Positions 1 to 7,579 are shown, numbered from the stretch's first letter. The stretch: 8,338 nucleotides of DNA from Chlamydiota bacterium (GCA_021772195.1 JAJFML010000166.1:1-8338); one strand, 5' to 3'. Translations and numbers: made by a program. The notes: generated from the sequence alone by a model not told the origin.

Positions 1-3000
1 CTTTTAATCCATGTCGTAGGCGTTCAGATTTTAGAGCTTGTTTGCTCATTGAAGAGTGAGCTTCAAAGGCATTGATAATTGCATCTTCTATTCCTTTCAT
101 CAAAAAAGATGAATTAGCAAATTGTTCTTTTGTATTGTTTGCAGCTTGTTCTTTTAGAATTTCATCTTCAATTAGTTTTCCCTTGAGAACATCATTAACA
201 TAGATCAGTTTATCATTATCAGACAGTTCTCCCTCAAAAAGCTGATTAACCCGTTCAATGATTTCATCAAGAAGTGCCTTTTCTTTAGTCTGAACAGCTC
301 CCGATCCAGAATCTGTAATAGGTTTAAGGGGATCGCGATCTCCTTCGCTCAAGGGAAGATCACGTCGTCCTTCATTCTTTAGCTTGTAATGTGTTAATTG
401 AATCTTAGAAATATCAACTCCCTCTCTTTCTCTTCCAAATTCCAAAAGGGGTAACAGATATTTATAGAAAATGAATCTTTTCTCTATAGCAGTGGAACCA
501 TAGTCAAAGATCTGTGACAAGAAAGTATATAGATGTTGGAAAGTACCCATATCACTTTTGAATAGCTCGATTGCCTCAAGTTCATCTTGAGCATTTTGAG
601 CTTCTTTTTCTAACGAATCGTTTTGAGCTGTCTTTAATCTTCTCTCAGCATCCCGATGACCTTTTATAATGCGATCAGCAATAGGCTCCAATAATCTAGC
701 TAGATCTGATTGTTTAGATTGAGGATTAAATGTAGCAGCTACCAAACGCTCTACAACAGCATCATCATAATATCCAGCTTTGTCTAGTTTTGCCCGTAAA
801 TCAAATATCAGTTCAGGATTTGATACACCTTCGATTTCTGCAGTAGCGTAATAGGTTTTGAAGGAGTCTAGAACCTGTTTTACATCATTCACGAAATCCA
901 AGACATATGTAGTGTCTTTCCCTGCACGGGCGCGGTTTAAACGAGAAAGGGTCTGGACTGCTTGAATTCCTCCTAATTTTTTATCAATATACATTCCACA
1001 AAGAAGGTCTTGATCGAAACCGGTTTGAAACTTATTGGCTACTAAAAGGATCTGGTATTCACTGGTATTAAATGCATCGCGAATATTCTGCCCTTTAAGG
1101 TTTGGATTTAATGACCTGCTCTTTTCTGTGACGGGACCTAAATCTTCATCAGTGACTTCTCCCGAGAAGGCTACTAATGTTCCAATTGCGTATTTATGTT
1201 CCCGTATATACTTATCAATCGCTAGTTTCCATCTTACAACTTCTTGACGGCTGCTGACCACGACCATTGCCTTTGCTTCACCATTTAACAATGGAGCTAC
1301 GTTTTCCCTGAAGTGTTCGACAACAATCTGAACCTTTTGAGAAACATTGTGAGGGTGAAGACGCACCCATCGCATAATTTTTTTTCGAGCTTCTTTTCTC
1401 TCAACAGCTTTTTCAGTGGATGCCAGATTATCCTGAGCAAGTTTAAATGCAAGATTGTATGGAGTATAATTTTTCAGTACATCTAAGATAAAACGTTCTT
1501 CAATCGCCTGACGCATTGAGTATACATGAAAGGATGCTGGAAGATTTTCAATCCCAGCAGGTTTACTTGGATCGGGGCATCGACCAAAAAGATCTATTGT
1601 TTTTGCCTTTGGCGTAGCGGTAAAGGCAATATATGTAATCCCAGTTTTTTTAGCTCTAGCCGTCATTTGTGCTGCTAAAAGATCCTCAATGCTAACACTG
1701 CCTCCATCTTTAAGATCTTCCTGTTCTTCAGGAGACAGCAATGCTTTAAGCTTGACTGCTGATTCTCCCGTTTGTGATGAATGGGCTTCGTCAGCAATCA
1801 CAGCAAATGCCTTTCCTTGTGTGATTGCTAACTCTTGGACTGCTTTAAGGGCGTATGGGAATGTCTGAATGGTGCAAGTAATAATTTTCTTATTTTCAGC
1901 TAGTGCGTTTTTCAGTTCTTCACTTTTGCTGATACCCTCGCCTTTGATAACGGCTACAACTCCTTTTGTACGCTCAAACTGAAAAATAGCATCTTGGAGT
2001 TGAGAGTCGATCACATTCCGGTCAGATACTACTAATACGGAATCAAATAGTTTGTTGTTGTTTACATCATGAAGGTCTGCTAAAAAATGAGCTGTCCATG
2101 CGATTGAATTTGTCTTGCCAGAGCCTGCAGAGTGTTGAATCAAATACTTACCACCAGCCCCTTCTTTGAGAACCGCACTTACTAGTTTACGTGTAGCATC
2201 TAATTGATGAAAGCGAGGGAAAATGATCTTGTGGATCTGCTTCTTACTGTTCTCTTCAGTGATGAGATAGCGACCTAGAATTTCGAGCCAACTATCTCTT
2301 TGCCATACACGTTCCCAAAGATATGACGTTGTATAACCATTTTTATTAGGAGGGTTACCTGCGCTGCCATCTGAACGACCTTGGTTGAATGGGAGAAAAC
2401 GAGTCTGAGGACCTTCAAGTTTGGTTGTCATGCGGACTTCACTACTACTGACTGCAAAGTGAACAAGTGCCCCGCTAGGGAATGTGAGCAAAGGTTCTGT
2501 ACCTTGTCCTTTTCTTCTTGGCAAGCGATCGAATCTGTATTGATCGACTGCATCCTCAATGTTTTGAGTGAAATCTGTTTTTAACTCTACTGTTGCAATA
2601 GGAAGACCATTCAAGAAAAGAACCAAGTCAATGCAACTTTCATCATGAGAAGAATAACGAACTTGTCGGATAACCCGAAGGCGATTAGCTTGATACTGAG
2701 CGAGAATGTCAGGATTAAGTGTATGCGCTGGTTTGAATTTGGCTAACTCGATCGGCTGTCGAATGCCTAGCATCTCAAACCCATGCCGCAAGACATCCAG
2801 CGTGCCTCGCGTATTCAATTGCTGTCGAAGGCGCTCTACGAGTTTTTTAGAAGCTTCTGTTCCATGTGAACTTTCGAGCGTCTCCCAAGTCTTTGATTGT
2901 GTATACTGTATCCATGCAACAAGGTCATCTGGGAATAGAGCGTTGACGCGATCATATTGAGCAGCATCTCCCTCAGCATAAAGCCAGCCATTTTTAGATA

Positions 3001-3049
3001 GATATTCGCAGATTTCATCTTCAAAATTGATTTCGTGATGAAGGCTCAT
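1..3049 (-). CDS. hsdR: Type I restriction enzyme R subunit (HsdR), 3' end cut by window edge
   Basis: This is the motor and nuclease subunit of a type I restriction enzyme. It assembles on the HsdM2S methylase, translocates DNA by ATP hydrolysis and cuts unmethylated DNA far from the recognition site. The frame is open from the ATG at 3049 to the left edge, giving 1016 codons without a stop, which is close to full family length, so only a short C-terminus should be missing. Visible in order are a PD-(D/E)XK nuclease (D141, then E155-L-K157 in VELKTDF, with DQY at 169-171), Walker A GSGKT at 309-313, a DEAH box at 420-423, TATP at 477-480, ANKFQTGFDQ at 671-680 and QTLSRLNRAR at 699-708. Residues after about 800 are charged and helical, as expected for the region that docks on the methylase. 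The start overlaps the hsdS stop (ATGA) and has a strong upstream AGGAGGAG. No frameshift or missing catalytic residue is seen. The subunit assignment is secure. Confidence 0.96.
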   Translation of the reverse strand, partial: MSLHHEINFEDEICEYLSKNGWLYAEGDAAQYDRVNALFPDDLVAWIQYTQSKTWETLESSHGTEASKKLVERLRQQLNTRGTLDVLRHGFEMLGIRQPIELAKFKPAHTLNPDILAQYQANRLRVIRQVRYSSHDESCIDLVLFLNGLPIATVELKTDFTQNIEDAVDQYRFDRLPRRKGQGTEPLLTFPSGALVHFAVSSSEVRMTTKLEGPQTRFLPFNQGRSDGSAGNPPNKNGYTTSYLWERVWQRDSWLEILGRYLITEENSKKQIHKIIFPRFHQLDATRKLVSAVLKEGAGGKYLIQHSAGSGKTNSIAWTAHFLADLHDVNNNKLFDSVLVVSDRNVIDSQLQDAIFQFERTKGVVAVIKGEGISKSEELKNALAENKKIITCTIQTFPYALKAVQELAITQGKAFAVIADEAHSSQTGESAVKLKALLSPEEQEDLKDGGSVSIEDLLAAQMTARAKKTGITYIAFTATPKAKTIDLFGRCPDPSKPAGIENLPASFHVYSMRQAIEERFILDVLKNYTPYNLAFKLAQDNLASTEKAVERKEARKKIMRWVRLHPHNVSQKVQIVVEHFRENVAPLLNGEAKAMVVVSSRQEVVRWKLAIDKYIREHKYAIGTLVAFSGEVTDEDLGPVTEKSRSLNPNLKGQNIRDAFNTSEYQILLVANKFQTGFDQDLLCGMYIDKKLGGIQAVQTLSRLNRARAGKDTTYVLDFVNDVKQVLDSFKTYYATAEIEGVSNPELIFDLRAKLDKAGYYDDAVVERLVAATFNPQSKQSDLARLLEPIADRIIKGHRDAERRLKTAQNDSLEKEAQNAQDELEAIELFKSDMGTFQHLYTFLSQIFDYGSTAIEKRFIFYKYLLPLLEFGREREGVDISKIQLTHYKLKNEGRRDLPLSEGDRDPLKPITDSGSGAVQTKEKALLDEIIERVNQLFEGELSDNDKLIYVNDVLKGKLIEDEILKEQAANNTKEQFANSSFLMKGIEDAIINAFEAHSSMSKQALKSERLRHGLK

Positions 3050-4380
3050 AACTCCTCCTGAGAAGCAAGGTGGCGAACATCAATCTTCCCAGTGACTGCT
3101 GCTGAAATCAGAGAAGAACGGCGTTCTTGGAGAAGGGTAATACCTTTGTTTGCTTCATCGATAAGGGTATCGATTTTGGCGGTTTCTTGATCGAGAAAGG
3201 AAGCTATGGCGGTTTGTTCGGTTTGAGGGGGCAATGGAATGACCAAGTTATCCAAAGCGGACTGGGACAAACCAACACGTGTAAGCCCGTTAGCCAAGAC
3301 GGCAACACAAGATTTTAGATAGTGGCTATCAAACAGTCGTTTGACATAAAGGCCATTATTCCCACGACTGGGCCGTATCATTGATAGATGATACCCACAT
3401 ACAACACCTGGCAAATCATTTAGCACATATGCAGCAATGGCAATGTCATCGGCCGTTTCTGAATCCTTTGTGATAATGAGATCACCTGCCTTCAGCTCGA
3501 ATTTGACTATTTGATCTTCGCTAGCGGTTGCCTTCATAAAATCAATTTCTTTAGTAATGCGATCGTTGTAATAAACGTCTGTATAATTACAGAGAAAAAC
3601 AGCCGTTTCGAGGTCATATGATTTTTTATCAATATTTGATGGGAAAATATTACAAGTATATTTAAGTTTCTTCAAATTCCAATGCTCTGGTACCTCGCCT
3701 AACCACTCCACTCCACTGTCTTTCATAGGGGCATTTAGATTGAGTCCTTTAGTGACAGCATGCGAAATAACAACCTGGCGCTTTTCTTTGAGGAGCTCGA
3801 TGAGGCGTTGTTTTTCTGCAATCAATGTGTCGATTTTAGCGGTTTCTTGATCGAGGAAGGTTGCGATGACATCTTGCTCTTCTCGGCTAGGTTGTAGGAT
3901 GGGAAATGCCATCAAATCGTCTCGACCCATTTGCAGGGAGTTTGGCCGAACTCCAGTCAGAAATTTAGTGTAACCTTTTACGTATCGATCACTTCGCATC
4001 AAATAGTGTAAAAATCGTTTTTCCAATTTTTCAGAGATCCAGTAACTTCTGTATGCTGGACTTACATGTCCCTCAAAATCGGAAACCCCAAGTCCTGCAT
4101 AATTTAGCCACATCGTATTTACAACGAGCTGACCAGGTCTAACAATCCGATATCCGATAAGATCTTTATCAAGACGTCTACGATTTTCATCGTCATATTC
4201 TTTAATTTCGATGCCTCTATAACCAGAAACAGATAGCATTTGACCAACAACAGCATCTTTGATTTTTTCATTACTCTCTATGAAAGCATGTCGGAATTTA
4301 CCAATCTTCCAATGCTCGGGCACCTCACCTAACCACTCTACTCCGCTGTCTTTGTAACTCTTATATTGCTTTAAACTCAT
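3046..4380 (-). CDS. hsdS: Type I restriction-modification specificity subunit (HsdS)
   Basis: This is the DNA-recognition subunit. It reads a bipartite target and holds two HsdM and up to two HsdR subunits. The 444 aa show the classic two-half layout. A conserved block KDSGVEWLGEVPEHW at 10-24 leads into target-recognition domain 1 (about 25-165), followed by a helical spacer starting FLDQETAKIDTLI at 175-187. The same block recurs at 220-234, followed by target-recognition domain 2 (about 235-385) and a second spacer helix starting FLDQETAKIDTLI at 395-407. The two recognition domains differ in sequence, so the two half-sites should differ. Length is normal for the family. The start overlaps the hsdM stop (ATGA) and has no clear Shine-Dalgarno upstream (ACGGTGTCTGC), so translation probably depends on ribosomes finishing hsdM. 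The DNA target cannot be read from the sequence. Confidence 0.96.
   Translation of the reverse strand: MSLKQYKSYKDSGVEWLGEVPEHWKIGKFRHAFIESNEKIKDAVVGQMLSVSGYRGIEIKEYDDENRRRLDKDLIGYRIVRPGQLVVNTMWLNYAGLGVSDFEGHVSPAYRSYWISEKLEKRFLHYLMRSDRYVKGYTKFLTGVRPNSLQMGRDDLMAFPILQPSREEQDVIATFLDQETAKIDTLIAEKQRLIELLKEKRQVVISHAVTKGLNLNAPMKDSGVEWLGEVPEHWNLKKLKYTCNIFPSNIDKKSYDLETAVFLCNYTDVYYNDRITKEIDFMKATASEDQIVKFELKAGDLIITKDSETADDIAIAAYVLNDLPGVVCGYHLSMIRPSRGNNGLYVKRLFDSHYLKSCVAVLANGLTRVGLSQSALDNLVIPLPPQTEQTAIASFLDQETAKIDTLIDEANKGITLLQERRSSLISAAVTGKIDVRHLASQEEL
3052..3059 (-). promoter_or_regulatory. Strong ribosome binding site for hsdR inside the end of hsdS
   Basis: On the minus strand the last hsdS codons read CAGGAGGAGTTATGA. 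AGGAGGAG sits just upstream of the hsdR ATG, and the ATG overlaps the hsdS TGA. This fixes the hsdR start. It also suggests that HsdR can recruit ribosomes itself as well as being coupled to HsdS translation. Confidence 0.8.
3160..3198 (-). repeat. HsdS spacer-helix repeat, second copy
   Basis: This stretch encodes FLDQETAKIDTLI (residues 395-407), identical in protein to residues 175-187 encoded at 3820-3858. Over the best 30 bases (3171-3200 against 3831-3860) I count 28 identities. The copies are direct repeats within one gene and could support recombination between recognition domains. Confidence 0.85.
3679..3723 (-). repeat. HsdS conserved-block repeat, second copy
   Basis: This encodes KDSGVEWLGEVPEHW (residues 220-234) at the entrance of recognition domain 2. 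It is identical in protein to residues 10-24 and matches the DNA at 4309-4353 at 40 of 45 positions. Confidence 0.88.
3820..3858 (-). repeat. HsdS spacer-helix repeat, first copy
   Basis: This is the partner of the copy at 3160-3198. It marks the start of the central spacer helix between the two target-recognition domains, whose length sets the distance between the two half-sites. Confidence 0.85.
4309..4353 (-). repeat. HsdS conserved-block repeat, first copy
   Basis: This encodes the KDSGVEWLGEVPEHW block at residues 10-24, at the entrance of recognition domain 1. The five base differences from the copy at 3679-3723 are all silent, so the protein block is under selection. Confidence 0.88.
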
Positions 4381-6125
4381 GCAGACACCGTGGTACTTTC
4401 AAGCATCTCAAGAATCCGATGTGTAACATTCTTTAGCTCTGTATCTATCTCTTCTAACTTGCGAGGAGGGGTGAAGACATAAAAATGTCGATTGAACGGA
4501 ATCTCATAGCCTATTTTGGTTTTTTCATGATCAATCCAGGCATCTGGAGCATGGGGCAAAACTTCTTTTTTGAAGTATTCTTCAACATCTTGATCTAAAG
4601 GGACATTCTCTGAATCTCTCAGATTGCTATCAGGAAGTGGCTTGCCTTTCTGCTTGCCTTTTGTTCCGAGAACAACTTTTCCAGTTTTATCTCGAAGGGG
4701 CCGTTCAACTATGATCGTTCTGTATCCAAAAGCTTCATTCTTAAAGATTTTACTGACAAGGACTCCATTTGAATCAGCTTCTGTAAAATCACCGTAAAGC
4801 CGTGTGATTTCATCGATATGATCTTGAGTCATTTCCTTTCGTTTGCTGCCAAGGCTTTTTCGCATCTTTTGCCAAAAGCTACCAGCATCGATAAGCTGAA
4901 CTTTTCCTCTACGCTCTTCCAGCTTTCGGTTAGAGAGAATCCAAACGTAAGTAGAAATACCTGTGTTGAAGAACATGTCTGTGGGCAAAGCGATAATTGC
5001 TTCAAGCAGATCGTTTTCTAAAACGTACCTTCGGATTTCGCTTTCTCCTGAGCCTGCATTGCCAGTAAAGAGGGGAGAGCCGTTGAGAACGATTCCTATT
5101 TTACTACCTCCATCTTTTGCTGGGCGCATCTTTGAGATCAGGTGGAGAAGAAAGAGAAGAGAACCGTCGCTGACTCTGGGAATCCCCGGGCCAAAACGCC
5201 CATTATACCCTTGCTCACTGTGTTCTTTGCGCACTACTTTTTCGATTTTTTTCCAGTCAACTCCAAAAGGAGGGTTAGAAAGACAGTAGTCGAATTTTTT
5301 ATGGGTATGATCGTCTTCAGAAAGAGTGTTCCCGAATGCGATATTTGCAATATCTTGTCCCTTAATGAGCATATCTGCTTTGCAAATTGCATATGATTCT
5401 GGGTTAAGCTCCTGACCGAAAACTGTCAGAGATGCTTGAGGATTAAGGGTTGATAAATGTTCGCTTGCTACGGATAACATGCCCCCGGTTCCTGCTGTAG
5501 GGTCATAGAGGGTACGAACAACCCCTGATTTTGAAAGAACTTCGCTGTCTTCATTGAAAAGAAGATTAACCATCAATTGAATCACTTCACGAGGAGTAAA
5601 GTGCTCCCCTGCAGTCTCATTGGATAATTCAGCGAATTTACGGAGGAGCTCCTCAAAAATAAGTCCCATTTGAGAATTGTCTATCGTATCTGGATGAAGA
5701 TCGAATCTCGCGAACTTGTCGGTTACTTGATATAAAAGCCCATTTTTAGAGAGTTTCTCAATTTGCGTAGTGAATGAAAATTGATCGAAGATGTCCCTCA
5801 CAGAAGAGGGGAAGCTTTGGAGATAACTATATAAATTTTCTTTAATATGATCTTGATCATCAATCAATTTAGACATGTCTAAGGGGGAGATATTGTAAAA
5901 GGACTGACCAGAGATCCGTTGTAAGAAAAGTTCTGGGGCAATTCCACTTTTCTGAAGTTGTTCCTTTTTTTTAAGTACGTCAGGTTTTGTTGAAGCAAGC
6001 ACGCAGTCTAGGCGGCGCAATATAGTAAATGGTAAAATCACTTTTCCATAATCAGACTGTTTATAGTCGCCGCGCAATAGATCGGCAACAGACCAAATTA
6101 AAGAAGATAAATTCGACTGGTTCAT
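4377..6125 (-). CDS. hsdM: Type I restriction-modification methyltransferase subunit (HsdM)
   Basis: This is the N6-adenine DNA methyltransferase of the type I system. It uses S-adenosylmethionine to protect host sites chosen by HsdS and is required for restriction by HsdR. In the 582 aa, residues 1 to about 150 match the helical HsdM N-terminal domain (start SLIWSVADLLRGD, then ILPFTILRRLD). EHFTPREV at 174-181 precedes the SAM-binding motif DPTAGTGGM at 208-216, and the catalytic motif IV is NPPF at 284-287. The C-terminus (about 556-578) is a charged helix, as in other HsdM proteins that contact HsdS. Length is within the family range, slightly above the roughly 530 aa of EcoKI HsdM. The start at 6125 is supported by AAGGAG 8 bases upstream. 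It is the first gene of the M-S-R operon, so methylase is made before restriction enzyme. Confidence 0.97.
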   Translation of the reverse strand: MNQSNLSSLIWSVADLLRGDYKQSDYGKVILPFTILRRLDCVLASTKPDVLKKKEQLQKSGIAPELFLQRISGQSFYNISPLDMSKLIDDQDHIKENLYSYLQSFPSSVRDIFDQFSFTTQIEKLSKNGLLYQVTDKFARFDLHPDTIDNSQMGLIFEELLRKFAELSNETAGEHFTPREVIQLMVNLLFNEDSEVLSKSGVVRTLYDPTAGTGGMLSVASEHLSTLNPQASLTVFGQELNPESYAICKADMLIKGQDIANIAFGNTLSEDDHTHKKFDYCLSNPPFGVDWKKIEKVVRKEHSEQGYNGRFGPGIPRVSDGSLLFLLHLISKMRPAKDGGSKIGIVLNGSPLFTGNAGSGESEIRRYVLENDLLEAIIALPTDMFFNTGISTYVWILSNRKLEERRGKVQLIDAGSFWQKMRKSLGSKRKEMTQDHIDEITRLYGDFTEADSNGVLVSKIFKNEAFGYRTIIVERPLRDKTGKVVLGTKGKQKGKPLPDSNLRDSENVPLDQDVEEYFKKEVLPHAPDAWIDHEKTKIGYEIPFNRHFYVFTPPRKLEEIDTELKNVTHRILEMLESTTVSA

Positions 6126-6133
6126 TGTAAAAA

Positions 6134-6139
6134 CTCCTT
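6134..6139 (-). promoter_or_regulatory. Ribosome binding site of hsdM
   Basis: AAGGAG on the minus strand lies 8 bases before the hsdM ATG. This is ideal spacing and supports the chosen start. It also shows that the host uses ordinary Shine-Dalgarno initiation. Confidence 0.8.
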
Positions 6140-6280
6140 ACATATTAATGCTAAGATAACGCACCCATTTAAGTTGAAATAGGCTAAATAGAATTTCGAA
6201 GCAAGCAATTCTGTAAATTTTATTTAAATCCTTCTAGGTTTCGTTTTTATTTATATTATGTTATTGTTTTTGTAGTTTAA

Positions 6281-6308
6281 TTGAAATTTAAATAATTTAT
6301 TGAATAAT
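6281..6308 (+). promoter_or_regulatory. Candidate promoter for the nuclease gene (TTGAAA-16-AATAAT)
   Basis: TTGAAA at 6281-6286 and AATAAT at 6303-6308 each match the sigma-70 consensus at 5 of 6 positions with a 16-base spacer. They would give a leader of roughly 25 bases. A second possibility, TTGAAT at 6300-6305 with TATAGT at 6322-6327, would start transcription only a few bases before the ATG. In sequence this AT-rich, chance matches are common, so the call is tentative. Confidence 0.35.
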
Positions 6309-6313
6309 TGGTT

Positions 6314-6333
6314 AATTAAAATATAGTTTAATT
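6314..6333. repeat. Small inverted repeat just before the nuclease start codon
   Basis: AATTAAA (6314-6320) and TTTAATT (6327-6333) form a perfect 7-base inverted repeat around a 6-base spacer. It overlaps the second candidate -10 element (TATAGT) and ends 5 bases before the ATG. It could be an operator for a dimeric regulator, but every arm base is A or T, so it may be accidental. Confidence 0.25.
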
Positions 6334-6338
6334 TTATT

Positions 6339-7115
6339 ATGAAGAACACAAAAAAACTTTTTGATCCTAATGCTACAGAGCCAATGCCTTTAAGCAGGTC
6401 TAAAATAGATCTTTTCCTGCAGTGTCCAAGGTGTTTCTATTTAGATAGAAAATTAGGAATTTCCCAACCATCAGGCCCTCAGTTTTCTCTTAATATGGCT
6501 GTAGATGCCTTATTGAAAAAAGAGTTTGATGTTTATCGGAAAAAGAAGACTCCGCATCCTTTCCAACAAAAAGAAGGAATTGATGTAATTCCATTTAATC
6601 ATTCTGACATTGAGGACTGGAGAAATAATAAAAAAGGTATTCGCCACCTTCATAAGCAGTCTAATTTTGAAATCTATGGAGCTATAGACGATGTGTGGGT
6701 GAAGCCAGATGGAGAACTGATTATCGTAGATTATAAGGCTAAAGCCTCAAAAGACGATCCAAAAACTTTTTTAATCCCTAAAACACAGAAGACTGGGGGT
6801 ATAAAAAATTCAGAGAAATACAAAATTGGCTATAAAAGGCAGATAGAACTCTATCAGTGGCTTTTTAGAAAAAATGGTTTCAAGGTTTCAAATAGGGCTT
6901 ATTTTATTTTTGCTAATGCTCAAAAAGAAAAAGAGAGTTTTAACAATGGATTGGATTTTGAAAAGCATCTTATTGCCTTTGATGGAGATGATTCATGGGT
7001 CGAACCTAAACTAAAAGAGGTTCTTCAGTGTTTGAAGAGTGATGCAATGCCTGAATCGGGGCATAAGTGCGATTTATGTAAGTACCGAAAAAACGCTTTT
7101 GAGGTAGAGAGATAA
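6339..7115 (+). CDS. PD-(D/E)XK nuclease family protein, RecB/Cas4-like with cysteine cluster
   Basis: This is a probable metal-dependent DNA nuclease of the PD-(D/E)XK superfamily, close in design to RecB/Cas4 exonucleases. In the 258 aa, LSRSKIDLFLQCPRCFYLDR at 18-37 is the usual N-terminal helix with C29 and C32. GAIDD at 114-118 supplies the metal-binding aspartate. VDYKAK at 130-135 gives the D131-x-K133 core. QIELY at 168-172 is the QxxxY motif. KCDLC at 243-247 supplies C244 and C247 near the C-terminus. The four cysteines split between the two ends resemble the Fe-S cluster of Cas4/AddB nucleases, but the 2+2 spacing differs from the 1+3 pattern usual in Cas4. No helicase domain and no adjacent cas genes are present. 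The ATG at 6339 lacks a Shine-Dalgarno site. M16 is an alternative start, but the upstream residues (KKLFDPN) look native to the family. The exact role (defence, repair or mobile element) is unknown. Confidence 0.85.
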   Translation: MKNTKKLFDPNATEPMPLSRSKIDLFLQCPRCFYLDRKLGISQPSGPQFSLNMAVDALLKKEFDVYRKKKTPHPFQQKEGIDVIPFNHSDIEDWRNNKKGIRHLHKQSNFEIYGAIDDVWVKPDGELIIVDYKAKASKDDPKTFLIPKTQKTGGIKNSEKYKIGYKRQIELYQWLFRKNGFKVSNRAYFIFANAQKEKESFNNGLDFEKHLIAFDGDDSWVEPKLKEVLQCLKSDAMPESGHKCDLCKYRKNAFEVER

Positions 7116-7120
7116 ATGCA

Positions 7121-7579
7121 ATGAAAGATGAGAAATTGTTTTTTGAAATCTTCTATAAGGTGCACTCTTATCTAGATGAATATATAGAGCTTCATAATAC
7201 ATTGGTGGCTGTCAAATTATTACAGAAAATAAATTTTAATGAGTTGTCAAAAAGCTCGGAAATCCTTTCGGTGAAAATTTCTCAGAGTTACATGCAACTT
7301 CCTTCTCTTTTTCTGTCAGAGGCCATTACGACCCTTCGAGATGACTTCATGATATACACAGAGGCTCTTAATAATACTGTTTTACATCTTAGAGGTTTGT
7401 TTTTATTTCTTGATAAACGTGCAAATCCATCATGTACATTCTTTGAATTTATCTTTCACACCCCGAAACTTTGGTTTCAATATAGGAAGCTATTCAAAGC
7501 ATATGAAGCTTCTAGAAAAGTTTATGCTGAGAAAGGCTCTTTGATTAATAAGATGTTAAATATTCTTAAAAATACCTAA
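7121..7579 (+). CDS. Hypothetical helical protein, partner of the PD-(D/E)XK nuclease gene
   Basis: I do not recognise this 152-aa protein. It begins 5 bases after the nuclease stop codon on the same strand, so the two are almost certainly one transcript. A purine-rich AGAGAG at 7106-7111, 9 bases upstream of the ATG, can act as a ribosome binding site. The sequence looks mostly helical and rich in aromatic residues (FFEIFYKVHSYLDEY near the start, FFEFIFH and LWFQYRKLF at about 107-125) with a basic C-terminus. There is no signal peptide, no convincing membrane segment (LRGLFLFLDKR is too short and flanked by charges), no cysteine cluster and no evident catalytic motif. It might be a cofactor, regulator or immunity-like partner of the nuclease, but that rests on gene order alone. 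Confidence 0.7.
   Translation: MKDEKLFFEIFYKVHSYLDEYIELHNTLVAVKLLQKINFNELSKSSEILSVKISQSYMQLPSLFLSEAITTLRDDFMIYTEALNNTVLHLRGLFLFLDKRANPSCTFFEFIFHTPKLWFQYRKLFKAYEASRKVYAEKGSLINKMLNILKNT

Larger units (their letters stand above)
6126..6338. promoter_or_regulatory. Divergent AT-rich intergenic region with promoters for hsdM and the nuclease gene
   Basis: These 213 bases separate hsdM (leftward) from the nuclease gene (rightward) and carry no credible ORF. The half nearest the nuclease gene is almost purely A/T. Both transcription units must start here or be read from outside. For the hsdM direction I see only weak -10/-35 matches, for example TTGCTT 17 bases before TATTTC. For the rightward direction the matches are better and are listed separately. 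No structured RNA was recognised. Confidence 0.6.

Noticed and set aside
1035..2960. Plus-strand frames of 67-84 codons opposite hsdR
   Set aside because: They are antisense to hsdR motif regions, cysteine- and serine-rich in the manner of shadow translations, and lack ribosome sites.
2836..3024. 62-codon minus-strand reading frame near the hsdR start
   Set aside because: It lies in another frame inside the first part of hsdR, which has clear family content. No independent ribosome site or protein features.
3046..4380. HsdS repeats as insertion-element or CRISPR repeats
   Set aside because: Only two copies of each, in frame and encoding the conserved HsdS segments. They are the normal internal duplication of the family.
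4818..5396. Several overlapping plus-strand frames of 67-108 codons
   Set aside because: They are antisense to the conserved methyltransferase core of hsdM and their sequences show no domain features, so they are shadows of hsdM.
6339..7115. Nuclease as Cas4 of a CRISPR-Cas locus
   Set aside because: No CRISPR repeats and no cas1, cas2 or effector genes are in the window, and the cysteine pattern differs from typical Cas4.
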